A stretch of 64,000 nucleotides of DNA from Chromobacterium alticapitis. Lineage in GTDB: Bacteria > Pseudomonadota > Gammaproteobacteria > Burkholderiales > Chromobacteriaceae. The notes under the pieces were generated by a model. That model made no database searches and was not told where the DNA came from. It saw only the letters and a list, made by a program, of their open reading frames with translations. Shown here one piece after another: positions 36,229-48,296 of this stretch (the first letter of the stretch is position 1; every line of letters starts with the position of its first letter). The position numbers were made by a program, and so were the translations under genes. The stretch lies in assembly GCF_002924365.1 (NCBI RefSeq), contig NZ_PQWB01000051.1, positions 62,001 through 126,000 of the forward strand. The letters are read 5' to 3'.

Positions 36229-39200
36229 GCGCCGAAATCGCACTATTGAGCCACGCCGGCACCGACCTCGCCGCGCTGTCGCGCGCGCGCTGGCCTGAGG
36301 ATTTCCCCGCGGTCGCCGGCATCGCGCTGCAAGGCATAGCCGACGAAGCCGCGATGCAGACACTGCTGGACGGCCAGCTTGCCAACGCCCGCGCCATCGT
36401 GCTGCGCGTGCTGGGCCGCGCCGACGCGATACCCGGCCTGGAGCGGCTGCTGGCCCACGCCCGCCGCGTGCAATGCGCCGTCATCGTGGTCAGCGGCACA
36501 GGCGAGCCGGACCCGGAGCTGCAAGCCCTGTGCAGCGCGCCGGTATCGCTGCAGCAGGACGTCCATGCCTATCTGCAGGCCGGAGGCAGCGCCAACCTGG
36601 GCGAGATGATGCGCTGCCTGGCGGATAGACTGCTGCTGACCGGCTTCGGCTACCAGAGCCCGCAGCCGCTGCCGGAGCACGGCGTCTACCACCCGGAGCT
36701 GGCCGCGCCCTGCTCGCTCGACGATTGGCTTGAAATCCGCCATCCGGACTGGCCCACCGTCGGTCTGTGCTTCTACCGCGCCCACTGGCTGTCCGGCAAC
36801 ACCCGCTTCATCGACCTGCTGGTGGATTGCCTGGCCGAGCGCGGCGTCAACGCGCTGCCGGTGTTCACTTCGTCCTTGCGCACGATTCAAGACGGCGGCC
36901 TGCCGGCGGCATTGGCGCTGCTGACCGATCCACGCGCTCAGGTGTCCTTGCTGATCAACACCACCTCGTTCGCGATGGGCGACATCAACAACGACGGCCC
37001 CACCCAGCCCGGCTGGGCGGTGGAGGCGTCGGACCGGCTGGATCTGCCGGTGCTGCAGGCCATCACCAGCAGCATGACCCGCGAACAGTGGGAGGCGTCC
37101 GACCGCGGCTTCAATCCGCTGGACACCGCGATGAACGTGGCGCTGCCGGAGTTCGACGGCCGCATCATCGGCGTGCCGCTGAGCTTCAAGCAGCCGGCGA
37201 AAGCCGGCCAGGCCGAGCAATACGCGCCCTTGCCTGACCGCGCCCGCCGCCTGGCCGGCATCGCCGCCCGGCTGGCGCGGCTGCGCCATGTGCCCAATGC
37301 CGACAAGCGCATCGCCTTCATCTTCACCAACTCCAACAGCAAGGCCTCACAGATAGGCAACGCGGTGGGGCTGGACTCGCCGGCATCTCTCTATGCGATG
37401 CTGCGCGGCATGCAGACGCGCGGCTACCAAATGGCGGAGCTGCCGCCAGACAGCGACGCGCTGATGCACGAGCTGATAGACCGCGGCGCTTACGACCAGG
37501 ACTATCTGAGCGCCGAGCAGATGCGGAACGCCGCCGCCCGCGTGCCGGCCAAGCGCTACCAGGCCTGGTTCGACGAGCTGCCCGACGCGCTGCGCGACAA
37601 GATGCTGCAACGCTGGGGCCAGCCGCCGGGCGGCGCCTACGTCGACGGCGACGAACTGGTGTTTTCCGGCCTGGATTACGGCAATGTCTTCGTCGCGCTG
37701 CAGCCGCCGCGCGGCTACGGCATGGACCCGGACGCCATCTACCACACCCCGGACCTGCCGCCTACCCACCACTACTACGCGCTGTACCGCTGGCTGCGCG
37801 ACGACTGGCGAGCCGACGCCATCGTCCACGTCGGCAAGCACGGCACGCTGGAATGGCTGCCGGGCAAGGGCGTGGGCGTGTCGCAGAACTGCTTCCCGGA
37901 CGCGCTGCTGGGCGACATGCCGCTGTTCTACCCCTTCATCGTCAACGATCCGGGCGAAGGCTCGCAAGCCAAGCGCCGCGGCCACGCGGTGATCATCGAC
38001 CACCTGACGCCGACGATGACCACCGCCGACAGCTACGGCCCGCTGGCGCAGCTGACCCAGCTGGTGGACGAGTACTACCAGGTGGAGCTGCTGGACCCAA
38101 ACAAACTGCCGCTGCTGCAGCAGCAGATCTGGGACCTGATCAAGGAAGCCAAACTCGACACCGACCTGGCGGCGATGCTGAAGCACGATCATGACCATGG
38201 CCATGATCACCACGGTCACGACCATCACGACCATGATCACCCCCATGGCGGACACCAGCATGCGCCCGCCGCCGTCCACGGCAAGTACCGGACTCAAGCG
38301 GCCAAGCCGGCGGCGACGATGAAGCCGGCGACGGCCGCCGCGGCGAAATACCGCCCGGCCAAGGCCACGCACGGCCACGATCATGGACACCATCACCACC
38401 ACGATCATGGCGACCATGGCCATCACCACGACCACCACGACCATGACCACGACTGGGACGACACGCTGAACGAGGACGGCGTGCCCTTGAGCCTGGCCAA
38501 GATGGACGGCGTCGACGTCGCCCACCTGATCGAGGACATAGACGGCTATCTGTGCGAGCTGGGCGCGGCGCAGATCCGCGACGGCCTGCACGTGCTCGGC
38601 AACGCGCCGCAGGGCGAGGCCCTGGTCGACATGCTGCTGGCGCTGACCCGGCTGCCCAACCTCGGCATCCCCGGCCTGCCCGCCAGCGTGGCGGCGGCCT
38701 GCGGCGGCGACTGGCCGCTGTGGCAGCAAGACCAGGGCAAACGGCTGGCCGAAGCCCCCGCGGCCTTGCAAGCGCTGGCCGGCCAGGCTCTGGTCACCCG
38801 CGCCGACGCGCACGACGCGGTGCTGAAGCTGGCGCGCGCGTTGATCGCCGATCTGGCCGCGCGCGGCTACCACGCCGCCGCCATCCCCGCCGCCGTCGAA
38901 AACATCCTGCCCGGCATAGCACCGAACGCCGATCTGGAGCGGGTGCTGAACTTCATCTGCGCCGAACTGTGCCTCAAGCTGGCCCGCACCGCCGAGGAGA
39001 TAGACAATCTGCTGCGCGGCCTGGAAGGCGGCTACGTGCCGGCCGGTCCCAGCGGCGCGCCGACGCGCGGCATGGCCCACATCCTGCCCACCGGCCGCAA
39101 TTTCTACTCGGTGGACCCGCGCAGCCTGCCCTCGCAAGCCGCCTGGCGCATAGGCGACGGCCTGGCGCGCGAGATGCTGGCCCGCCATCTGAAGGAAACC

Positions 39201-40303
39201 GGCCAGTATCCGGAATCGGTGGCCATCAGCGTGTGGGGCACCAGCGCGATGCGCACCCACGGCGACGACATCTCCGAAATCCTGTCGCTGCTCGGCGTCA
39301 AGCCGCGCTGGCAGCAGGAAAGCCGCCGCGTGCAGGGCCTGGAAGTGATCCCCTTGGCCGAGCTGGGCCGGCCGCGCATCGACGTCACCGTGCGCATCAG
39401 CGGCTTCTTCCGCGACGCCTTCCCCCATCTGATCTCGCTGGTGGACGAGGCGGTGCACACCGTGGCGCGGCTGGACGAGCCGACGGAGCAGAACTTCCTG
39501 CGCAAGCACTACCTGGCCGACTTGAAGAATGAACTGCTGGGCAAGCGGCCCGACGCCGACGCGCAATCGCTGTACCGCGTGTTCGGCGCCAAGCCGGGCA
39601 GCTACGGCGCCGGCATCCTGCCGCTGATCAACGAGCAGAACTGGCAGAACGACGCCGACTTCGCCACCGCCTATGTCAACTGGGGCGGCTACGCCTACGG
39701 CCGCGAGGCCAACGGCGCCGACGCCCGCGACGCGCTGCGCCACCGGCTGGCCGGCGTCGAGGTCGCCCTGCACAACCAGGACAACCGCGAGCACGACATC
39801 TTCGACAGCGACGACTACCTGCAATACCACGGCGGGATGATCGCGACGATACGCAGCCTCAGCGGCCGCCAGCCGCGCGCCTTCTTCGGCGACAGCCACA
39901 ATCCGGAAGCGCCGGCCGTGCGCGGCCTGAAGGAGGAAGTGCTGCGCGTGTTCCGCTCGCGGGTAGCCAACCCCAAGTGGATAGCCGGCATCCAGAAGCA
40001 CGGCTACAAAGGCGCGCTGGAGCTGACCGCCACCGTCGATTACCTGTTCGGCTACGACGCCACCGCCCAGGTGGTGGACGACTGGGTCTATGAACAACTG
40101 GCGCAAAGCTACGCGCTGGACCCGTCTATGCAGCAATTCTTCGCCGACAGCAACCCGTGGGCGCTGAACGCCATCACCGACCGCCTGCTGGAAGCCGCGC
40201 AGCGCCAGCTGTGGGCGGAGCCGGACCCGGACACGCTGGCCGCCCTGCGCCAGCTGCACCTGGATAGCGAAGCGCTGTTGGAAGCGCGCGGAGAAAACCA
40301 AGC

Positions 40304-40307
<4 letters not shown>
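36225..40307 (+). CDS. cobN: Cobaltochelatase large subunit CobN with a His-rich insert
   Basis: CobN is the porphyrin-binding subunit that inserts cobalt into hydrogenobyrinate a,c-diamide. The 1360-residue protein is about 85-95 longer than the classical CobN because of an insert at about residues 650-745 holding roughly 32 His in two HDH/HGH-rich blocks separated by an Ala/Lys/Pro spacer. Core motifs such as HVGKHGTLEWLPGKG, GRNFYSVDP, WGTSAMRTHGDD and the GYKGALE C-terminal pattern are present. The insert probably binds metal. Overlaps chlID by ATGA. Confidence 0.95.
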
Positions 40308-42211
<1,904 letters not shown>

Positions 42212-42212
42212 G

Positions 42213-42974
42213 ATGACGGGCAAGGTTTACCTGATAGGCGCCGGCCCCGGCGACCTGGAAATGCTGACGCTGAAGGCCGCGCGCTGCCTGCAACTGGCCG
42301 ACGTGGCGCTGGTGGACGATCTGGTGCATCCGGACATTCGCACCCTGCTGCGGCCGGACGCCGAAATCGTGCCGGTCGGCAAGCGCGGCGGCTGCCCGTC
42401 TACGCCCCAGGCGGCCATCGAGCAGCGGATGATAGACGAGGCCCGCGCCGGCAAGACGGTGGCGCGCCTCAAGGGCGGCGACCCCTTCGTCTTCGGCCGC
42501 GGCGGCGAGGAAATGCTGACGCTGCAAGCGGCCGGCATTGAGGTGGAAATCGTCAACGGTCTCAGCGCCGGCCTGGCGGTGCCGGCCACCTTGGGCATCC
42601 CGCTGACCCACCGCCATTTCGTCCACGGCGTTTGTTTCGTCTCCGGCCACCCGCACCAGGACGACGACGAGCCCAACTGGCAAGCGCTGGCGCAAAGCGG
42701 CATGACGCTGGTGATCTATATGGGCGTCAAACGGCTGCCCTTGATCCGCGCCGAACTGCTGCGCCACGGCCTGAAACCCGACACCCCGGCGGCGGCGATA
42801 GAAAACGGCACGCTGCCGCAGCAGCGCCAGGTGTTGAGCACCCTGAGCGCGCTGGAACAAGACATGAGTACGGCCGGCATCCACAGCCCGGCGCTGATCG
42901 TCATCGGACCAACGGTGGCGCTGGCGTCCTGTAGCCCGTCCGCCGCCAACGACATAACGAAGGAATACGCATGA
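42213..42974 (+). CDS. cobA: Uroporphyrinogen-III C-methyltransferase
   Basis: CobA methylates uroporphyrinogen III at C2 and C7 with SAM to give precorrin-2. The 253-residue protein has the class III methyltransferase signatures [39 protein letters not shown] and [10 protein letters not shown]. It starts 1 base after chlID and overlaps cbiE by 4 bases. There is no fused CysG oxidase/chelatase domain. Confidence 0.95.
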   Translation: MTGKVYLIGAGPGDLEMLTLKAARCLQLADVALVDDLVHPDIRTLLRPDAEIVPVGKRGGCPSTPQAAIEQRMIDEARAGKTVARLKGGDPFVFGRGGEEMLTLQAAGIEVEIVNGLSAGLAVPATLGIPLTHRHFVHGVCFVSGHPHQDDDEPNWQALAQSGMTLVIYMGVKRLPLIRAELLRHGLKPDTPAAAIENGTLPQQRQVLSTLSALEQDMSTAGIHSPALIVIGPTVALASCSPSAANDITKEYA

Positions 42975-43672
42975 TCATCTGCATAGGCGCCGGCCCCGGC
43001 GATATCGGCTACCTGCCGCAGCGCTCGGCCCAACTGATACGCGAGGCCGACGTGGTGGCCGGCTTCAACGCGGTGGTGGACATGGTCCGCCCGCTGATCC
43101 CCGACAGCGCCGAAGTGATCCAGATGGGCTACCGCGACCAAGTGGCCCAGCTGGACATCGTCGCCGAGCGCCACCATGCCGGCAAGAAGTGCGTGGTGGT
43201 GTTCATGGGCGACATCCACTTCAGCGGCTTCCAGTACCTGGAGCGGGTCGAACGCGCCTGCGGCCACCCGGTGGAAACGATACCCGGCATCTCGTCGGCG
43301 CAGATCCTGGCCTCCCGCGGCAAGGTGTGCTTCGACGAAACCAGCTTCATCACCTTCCACCGCCGCGGCGACCTGACCCCGTTCAAGCGCCACCTGGTGC
43401 ACGTGCTGCAAGACGGCCGCAACGCCATCGTGATCCCCTGCCCCTGGGACGAGGCGCGCTCCTTCATGCCCTGGCACATCGCCGCCTATCTGCTGGAAAA
43501 CGGCATCCCGGCCAGCCAGCCGGTGGAAGTGTGGGAAAACCTGACCCGCAACGAGGCGGAATGGCGCGGCACCCTGGCCGAGTGCGCAGAGCAGCGCTTC
43601 TCCGACATGAGCATCATGCTGATCCGCACGCTCTCGCCGATGGACAGCCAGATCGAGCCGACCCACAAATGA
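42971..43672 (+). CDS. cbiE: Precorrin-6Y C5-methyltransferase subunit CbiE (no CbiT domain)
   Basis: A 233-residue class III methyltransferase. It starts with [18 protein letters not shown] and carries [20 protein letters not shown] and the CbiE-like ending FSDMSIMLI. CobL-type proteins are about 400 residues because they also contain CbiT, which performs C15 methylation and decarboxylation; this one stops at the CbiE domain, and no separate CbiT is in the window. Confidence 0.86.
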   Translation: MIICIGAGPGDIGYLPQRSAQLIREADVVAGFNAVVDMVRPLIPDSAEVIQMGYRDQVAQLDIVAERHHAGKKCVVVFMGDIHFSGFQYLERVERACGHPVETIPGISSAQILASRGKVCFDETSFITFHRRGDLTPFKRHLVHVLQDGRNAIVIPCPWDEARSFMPWHIAAYLLENGIPASQPVEVWENLTRNEAEWRGTLAECAEQRFSDMSIMLIRTLSPMDSQIEPTHK

Positions 43673-45240
43673 GCACGCAAGACTACGCCATCGTGCTCGC
43701 CGGCCACGGCAGCCGCGACCCGGGCGGGGTGAACGAAGTCATGCAGCTGGTGGACGCGCTGAAGGCGCGCGCCGGCGACCGCCCCGTCGCCCACGGCTTT
43801 CTGGAATTCGCCCGACCGACCATAGACGAGGCGGTGGAGCAGGTGCTGGCCGCCGGCGCCAAGACCGTGGTGATGGTGCCCGGCGTGCTGCTGGCCGCCA
43901 CCCACGCCAAGAACGACATGCCCAGCGAGTTGCTGGCGCTGCAGCAGGCGCATCCGGGCGTAGCCTTTCACTTCGGCGCGGCGCTGGACCTGCATCCGCG
44001 GCTGTTGGCGCTGTGCCGCCAGCGCATCGTCGAGGCCGAGGCCGCGTCGCCGCAGACCATCTCGCGCAATGACGCCTGTCTGGTCGTCGTCGGCCGCGGC
44101 ACCTCGGACCCGGACGCCAATTCCGAAATCTCCAAGCTCGCGCGGATGCTGGAGGAAGGCCTGGGCTTCGCCGCCTCCTTCGTCTGCTATTCCGGCACCG
44201 CCAAGCCGCTGGTGGCCGACGGCCTGCGCGCCGCCGCCATGCTGGGCTACCGCCGCATCGTGGTGCTGCCCTACTTCCTGTTCGACGGCGTGCTGGTCAA
44301 GCGCATCTACGGCGCGGCGGCGGACCTGGCGGCGCGCCATCCGGAGATCGAGGTGCTGAGCACTGCTTATCTGGGCCCGGACCCGCAAGTGGCCGAGGTG
44401 TTCCTGGAGCGGGCGCAGGAAGGCGTGGAGGGCCGCGCGGCGATGAACTGCGCGTTGTGCAAGTACCGGGTGCAGATCGTCGGCTTCGAGCAGCAAGTGG
44501 GCGAGCCGCAGCGCGGCCACCACGGCAAGGTGCGCGGCCTGCTGGAGCGCGAGCCGGCGCCAAACCAGCCGCCGGCCTGGAAGCGCTACACCCCGCATCC
44601 GATCGAAGCCGAAAGCATGCGCATCATAGATGAAGGCCGCGACTGGTCGGCCTTCCCGGCCGAGCAGCGCACCGCGCTGATGCGGCTGGTGCACACCACC
44701 GGCGACTTCAACAGCGTCGACGACCTGTTCTTCTCCGCCGGCGCTTGCGAAACCGGCATGCGCGCGCTGCTGCGCTGCCGCCGCGTGGTCACCGACGTCA
44801 CCATGGTGGAAACCGGCCTGAAGCGCGAGGTGCTGCGCCAGCTGGAAGTGGAAACCTGGTGCGGCGTGCACGACGAGGAAACCCGGCTCTTGGCCGAAGC
44901 CAGCGGCCTCACCCGCTCTGCCGCCGGCATCCGCCGGGCGTGGCAGAAGTTCGGCAACGACTGCGTGGTGGCGATAGGCGACGCGCCCACCGCCATCCGC
45001 GAAGTGGTGCGCCTGGTGCGCGATCACGGCTGGCGGCCGCAACTGGTGGTGGGCCTGCCGGTGGGTTTCGTCGGCACCCGCGAATGCAAGGAAGAGCTGC
45101 GCGCGCTGCTGCAAGTGCCGCGCATCACCAACCGCGGCACCCGCGGCGGCTCGCCGTGGGCGGCCACCGTGGTCAACGCGCTGATGATAGACGCGATCGA
45201 ACACGTTCATCATCAGCAGCAACAGCAACGGGAAGAATGA
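43669..45240 (+). CDS. cbiX/cbiC: CbiX-CbiC fusion: sirohydrochlorin cobaltochelatase plus precorrin-8X methylmutase
   Basis: A 523-residue two-enzyme protein. Residues 1-300 are a long CbiX: metal-binding His in LAGHGSRDP and in [10 protein letters not shown], a second half with [12 protein letters not shown], and a C-terminal CALCKYR motif near residue 258. Residues about 305-523 are CbiC/CobH with [15 protein letters not shown], the catalytic-region [11 protein letters not shown] and [16 protein letters not shown]. The open frame continues upstream into cbiE, but the ATG at 43669 overlapping the cbiE stop is the sensible start. Ends in a Gln-rich tail. Confidence 0.93.
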   Translation: MSTQDYAIVLAGHGSRDPGGVNEVMQLVDALKARAGDRPVAHGFLEFARPTIDEAVEQVLAAGAKTVVMVPGVLLAATHAKNDMPSELLALQQAHPGVAFHFGAALDLHPRLLALCRQRIVEAEAASPQTISRNDACLVVVGRGTSDPDANSEISKLARMLEEGLGFAASFVCYSGTAKPLVADGLRAAAMLGYRRIVVLPYFLFDGVLVKRIYGAAADLAARHPEIEVLSTAYLGPDPQVAEVFLERAQEGVEGRAAMNCALCKYRVQIVGFEQQVGEPQRGHHGKVRGLLEREPAPNQPPAWKRYTPHPIEAESMRIIDEGRDWSAFPAEQRTALMRLVHTTGDFNSVDDLFFSAGACETGMRALLRCRRVVTDVTMVETGLKREVLRQLEVETWCGVHDEETRLLAEASGLTRSAAGIRRAWQKFGNDCVVAIGDAPTAIREVVRLVRDHGWRPQLVVGLPVGFVGTRECKEELRALLQVPRITNRGTRGGSPWAATVVNALMIDAIEHVHHQQQQQREE

Positions 45241-46370
45241 GCCCGGTGCGCCAGCCCTACGACCTCGCCGCCCCCGCGCCCAACGGCATGCGCCGCGGCC
45301 GCACCACCGGCAGCTGCGCCACCGCCGCCGTCAAGGCGGCGCTGATGCTGTTGCTGGACGGCGTAGTCGCGGACGAGGTCGACATCAGCCTGCCGGACCC
45401 GGACTTTTACCTGGCAGTGCCGGTAGAGATCGTGGCCTGGCTGGACGAAAACACCGTGCGCGCCGAAGTGCTGAAGTACGCCGGCGACGACCCGGACAAC
45501 ACCGACGGCGCGACGATATTCGCCGAGGTGAAGTTGAACGACACCGGCGCGCTGCGCTTCCTGGCCGCGCCCGGCGTCGGCATGGTCACCCAACCCGGCC
45601 TGCGCATCCCGCCCGGCGAGCCGGCGATCAACCCGGTGCCGCGGCAGATGATGCGGATGGCCGTGGACGAAGTCCTGGCCGGCCGGCCGGCCCCCGGCAT
45701 CGACCTGGCGATAGGCTGCGTCGACGGCGACAAGATCGCCAAGCGCACCTTCAACCCGATGCTGGGCATCGTCGGCGGCATCTCCATCCTGGGCACCAGC
45801 GGCATCGTAGAGCCGATGTCGCAGGCGGCGTGGATCGCGTCGATCGAGGTCTATGTGCGGGTGGCGCTGGGCGAGCTGCCGACTGCCATCGCCTTCACCC
45901 CCGGCAAGATAGGCCGCGGCTACGCCGCCGACACGCTGGGGCTTCAGAAGAAACAGGTCGTCCAGATCGCCAACTTCGTCGGCGATTCGTTGGACTTCGC
46001 CGAATCGGTGCTGATCGAACAGGGCCGCATCCTCGACACGCTGTGGGTGCTGGGCCACCCCGGCAAGATCGCCAAGCTGCTGGACGGGGTGTGGGACACC
46101 CACTCCGGCAAGAGCGGCATGGCGATGGACGCCGTCGCCGGCGTCGCCGCCGACCTGGGCCATGCGCCCGAGCTGGTGGCGCAAATCAAACAAGCGAATA
46201 CCGTGGAGAACGTAGTGCAGATCATGAGCAGCCAGCCGGACGCGCGCGGCTACTGGATGGAGATAGAACGCCGCACCGCGGCGCGGATGGCGACCAAGGT
46301 GCCCAGCGTGCGGCAGGTGGCGGTGCGCCTCTTTAGCATGGACGGCACGCCGCTGGGAGAAGCCGCATGA
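45237..46370 (+). CDS. cbiD: Cobalt-precorrin-5B C1-methyltransferase CbiD
   Basis: CbiD methylates C1 in the anaerobic-type pathway. The 377-residue length is typical. Signatures: [17 protein letters not shown] near the N-terminus, [24 protein letters not shown] and [16 protein letters not shown]. The start ATG overlaps the stop of cbiX-cbiC, and its stop overlaps cbiL. CbiD is diagnostic of the CbiD/CbiG route as opposed to CobG/CobF. Confidence 0.95.
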   Translation: MSPVRQPYDLAAPAPNGMRRGRTTGSCATAAVKAALMLLLDGVVADEVDISLPDPDFYLAVPVEIVAWLDENTVRAEVLKYAGDDPDNTDGATIFAEVKLNDTGALRFLAAPGVGMVTQPGLRIPPGEPAINPVPRQMMRMAVDEVLAGRPAPGIDLAIGCVDGDKIAKRTFNPMLGIVGGISILGTSGIVEPMSQAAWIASIEVYVRVALGELPTAIAFTPGKIGRGYAADTLGLQKKQVVQIANFVGDSLDFAESVLIEQGRILDTLWVLGHPGKIAKLLDGVWDTHSGKSGMAMDAVAGVAADLGHAPELVAQIKQANTVENVVQIMSSQPDARGYWMEIERRTAARMATKVPSVRQVAVRLFSMDGTPLGEAA

Positions 46371-47095
46371 AGCTGGGCAAGCTCATAGGCATAGGGGTAG
46401 GGCCGGGACCGGCCGGCTTGATTCCGGTGGCGGCGCTGGCCGCGCTGCGCGAGGCCGACATCGTCTACCTGCCGCGCGCCACCTCCAGCGACACATCCGT
46501 CGCCCGGCAATGCCTGGCAGGACTGGCGCTGGACGAAAGCCGCTTTTGCGAAATCGAGTTCGAAATGAATCCGGATCGCGGCGCGCTGTCGCGCCATTAC
46601 GGCGCGCTGGCCGAGCGACTGGCCGCCGAATTGAAAACCGGCCGGAACGTCGCCTACCTGACCATAGGCGATTCGATGACCTACTCCACCTACGGCTACC
46701 TGCTGGCGGCGCTGCGTGAAATGCTGCCGGCGCTGGAGACGCAGACCTTCCCCGGCGTCACCAGCTTCGCCGCCACCGCGTCGGCCCTGTCCTGGCCGCT
46801 GGGCGAAGGCAAGGAACGCATCCTGATCCTGCCCTGCCCCGACGACATGGCCGAGCTGCAAGCCGATATCGAAAGCCACGACATCGTGGTGCTGATGAAG
46901 ATAGGCAAGCGGCTGCCCGACGTGCTGGCGCTGCTGAACCAGATGGGCATCGCCCAGTTGTGCGCCTTCGCCCGCCGCATCGGCCTGCCCGGCGAAGTGC
47001 TGTGCGCCGACGCCTCGCAATTGACGGCCGAGGCCAGCGGCTACCTCGCCACCATGCTGATCCGCAAGGCAGCCAGAGAAAGACGCCATTCATGA
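46367..47095 (+). CDS. cbiL: Precorrin-2 (cobalt-factor II) C20-methyltransferase
   Basis: CbiL/CobI adds the C20 methyl group. The 242-residue protein opens with GKLIGIGVGPGPAGLIPVAA and has YLPRATSSD, TIGDSMTYSTYGYLL and FPGVTSFAATASAL, the family's recognisable blocks. It is the last gene before the first repeat-filled gap of the operon. Confidence 0.93.
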   Translation: MKLGKLIGIGVGPGPAGLIPVAALAALREADIVYLPRATSSDTSVARQCLAGLALDESRFCEIEFEMNPDRGALSRHYGALAERLAAELKTGRNVAYLTIGDSMTYSTYGYLLAALREMLPALETQTFPGVTSFAATASALSWPLGEGKERILILPCPDDMAELQADIESHDIVVLMKIGKRLPDVLALLNQMGIAQLCAFARRIGLPGEVLCADASQLTAEASGYLATMLIRKAARERRHS

Positions 47096-47110
47096 ACGCG
47101 CCTTCTTGCA

Positions 47111-47158
47111 CCGTAGGGCGGAAGCCCGATGACATCGGGCGCTCCGCCGCGCTTACGG
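47111..47158 (+). repeat. Palindromic repeat, type II, copy 1
   Basis: A nested hairpin: CCGTA (47111-47115) pairs with TACGG (47154-47158) and GCCCGATG (47024+100, i.e. 47124-47131) with CATCGGGC (47133-47140). Its outer sequence (TAGGGCGGAAGCCC ... GGGCGCTCCGCC) recurs in the same orientation near 49307 and inverted near 47185 and 47350. Confidence 0.75.
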
Positions 47159-47184
47159 TAGTGAGTCGGCAAGCGGGTCGCGGC

Positions 47185-47304
47185 GGATCGCCCCTTTGGG
47201 GCATCCGCCCTACGCTATCCACTGCAGACCTCCTATGCGATCAAAGCCAACGCCGCGCCCTCCCTCTCCCCTCGCGGGAGAGGGCCGGGGAGAGGGGGCG
47301 ATGC
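47185..47304 (+). repeat. 120-base direct repeat, copy A
   Basis: Copy A matches copy B (47350-47469) with three mismatches over 120 bases. It contains GGATCGCCCCTTTGGGGCAT (a type II palindrome inverted) and a hairpin CCCTCTCCC (47262-47270) / GGGAGAGGG (47276-47284) followed by CCGGGGAGAGG. No gene is seen in 47096-47492; the stretch is filled by these repeats. Confidence 0.88.
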
Positions 47305-47349
47305 ACTGCGTATCCCTCGCCGACTCTGCCAAGCCGTCGCAGGGAAGGT

Positions 47350-47469
47350 GGATCGCCCCTTTGGGGCATCCGCCCTACGCTATCCACTGCCGACCTCCTA
47401 TGCGATCAAAGCCATCGCCGCGCCCTCCCTCTCCCCTCGTGGGAGAGGGCCGGGGAGAGGGGGCGATGC
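47350..47469 (+). repeat. 120-base direct repeat, copy B
   Basis: Near-identical to copy A at an offset of 165 bases. It ends 23 bases before the cbiF ATG, so the hairpin-rich repeat sits close to that gene's ribosome site (CGAGG at 47481-47485) but does not cover it. Confidence 0.88.
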
Positions 47470-47492
47470 CAATTTTCCACCGAGGTTTCGAA

Positions 47493-48296
47493 ATGAAAGT
47501 GTATTTCATCGGCGCCGGCCCCGGCGCCGCCGACCTGATCACCTTGCGCGGCAGCCGCCTGTTGGGCGCGGCGCCCATGGTGCTGTACGCCGGCTCGCTG
47601 GTGCCGGCCGAGATGCTGAGCCACTGCCGTCCGGACGCGGAGATCCATGACACCGCCGAGCTGAATCTGGACCAGCAGGAGGCGCTGTACCGCCGCGCCC
47701 AGGCCGAGGACAAGGACGTGGCGCGGCTGCACTCCGGCGATCCGGCCATCTACGGCGCCACCAACGAGCAGATGCGCCGGCTGGAAGCGCTGGGCATCGC
47801 CTATGAAGTGGTCCCCGGCGTGTCCTCGTTCACCACCGCCGCCGCCGCGCTGTGCAGCGAACTGACCCGGCCCGAGGTGTCGCAGTCCATCATCCTCACC
47901 CGCACCAGCGGCCGCGCCAGCGCGGTGCCGGAGACGGAATCCATCGCCAGCTTTGCATCTCACCGCGCGACGATGTGCATCTTCCTGTCCGGCCAGCGGC
48001 TGAAACAGACCGTCGCCGACCTGTCGCTGCACTACCCGCCCAGCACCCCGGTGGCGCTGGTGCGCCGCGCCAGCTGGCCGGACCAGTCCGTCCACCGCAG
48101 CACGCTGGGCAAGATGCTGTCCGAGGTGAAGCAGAAAGACTGGCTGCTGACCACGCTGCTGCTGGTGGGCGAAGCGCTGTCGCGCGAAGGCGGCGTCGAA
48201 TCCAGCCTGTACGCGGCCGGCTTCACCCACATCTTCCGCGACGGCGACGAGCGCAAGACCAAGCGGGCCAGCCTGCAGAAAGAAAACCAGGCATGA
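47493..48296 (+). CDS. cbiF: Precorrin-4 (cobalt-precorrin-4) C11-methyltransferase
   Basis: CbiF/CobM methylates C11. The 267-residue protein has KVYFIGAGPGAADLITLRG, LYAGSLVP, RLHSGDPAIYGA and LTRTSGRA, which match the family closely. The ATG at 47493 is the first with an SD (CGAGG); the open frame upstream lies within repeats. Its stop overlaps cbiG. Confidence 0.94.
   Translation: MKVYFIGAGPGAADLITLRGSRLLGAAPMVLYAGSLVPAEMLSHCRPDAEIHDTAELNLDQQEALYRRAQAEDKDVARLHSGDPAIYGATNEQMRRLEALGIAYEVVPGVSSFTTAAAALCSELTRPEVSQSIILTRTSGRASAVPETESIASFASHRATMCIFLSGQRLKQTVADLSLHYPPSTPVALVRRASWPDQSVHRSTLGKMLSEVKQKDWLLTTLLLVGEALSREGGVESSLYAAGFTHIFRDGDERKTKRASLQKENQA

Noticed and set aside
37347-40301. A 984-codon antisense frame opposite cobN
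   Set aside because: Shadow of cobN codon bias; no domain or start signal.
47262-47295. Intrinsic terminator between cbiL and cbiF
   Set aside because: The hairpin is strong but followed by a GC-rich tract, not Ts, and the same element recurs inside cbiG.
47185-47469. CRISPR array
   Set aside because: Only two copies, 120 bases each with a 45-base spacer and internal palindromes; no cas genes nearby.
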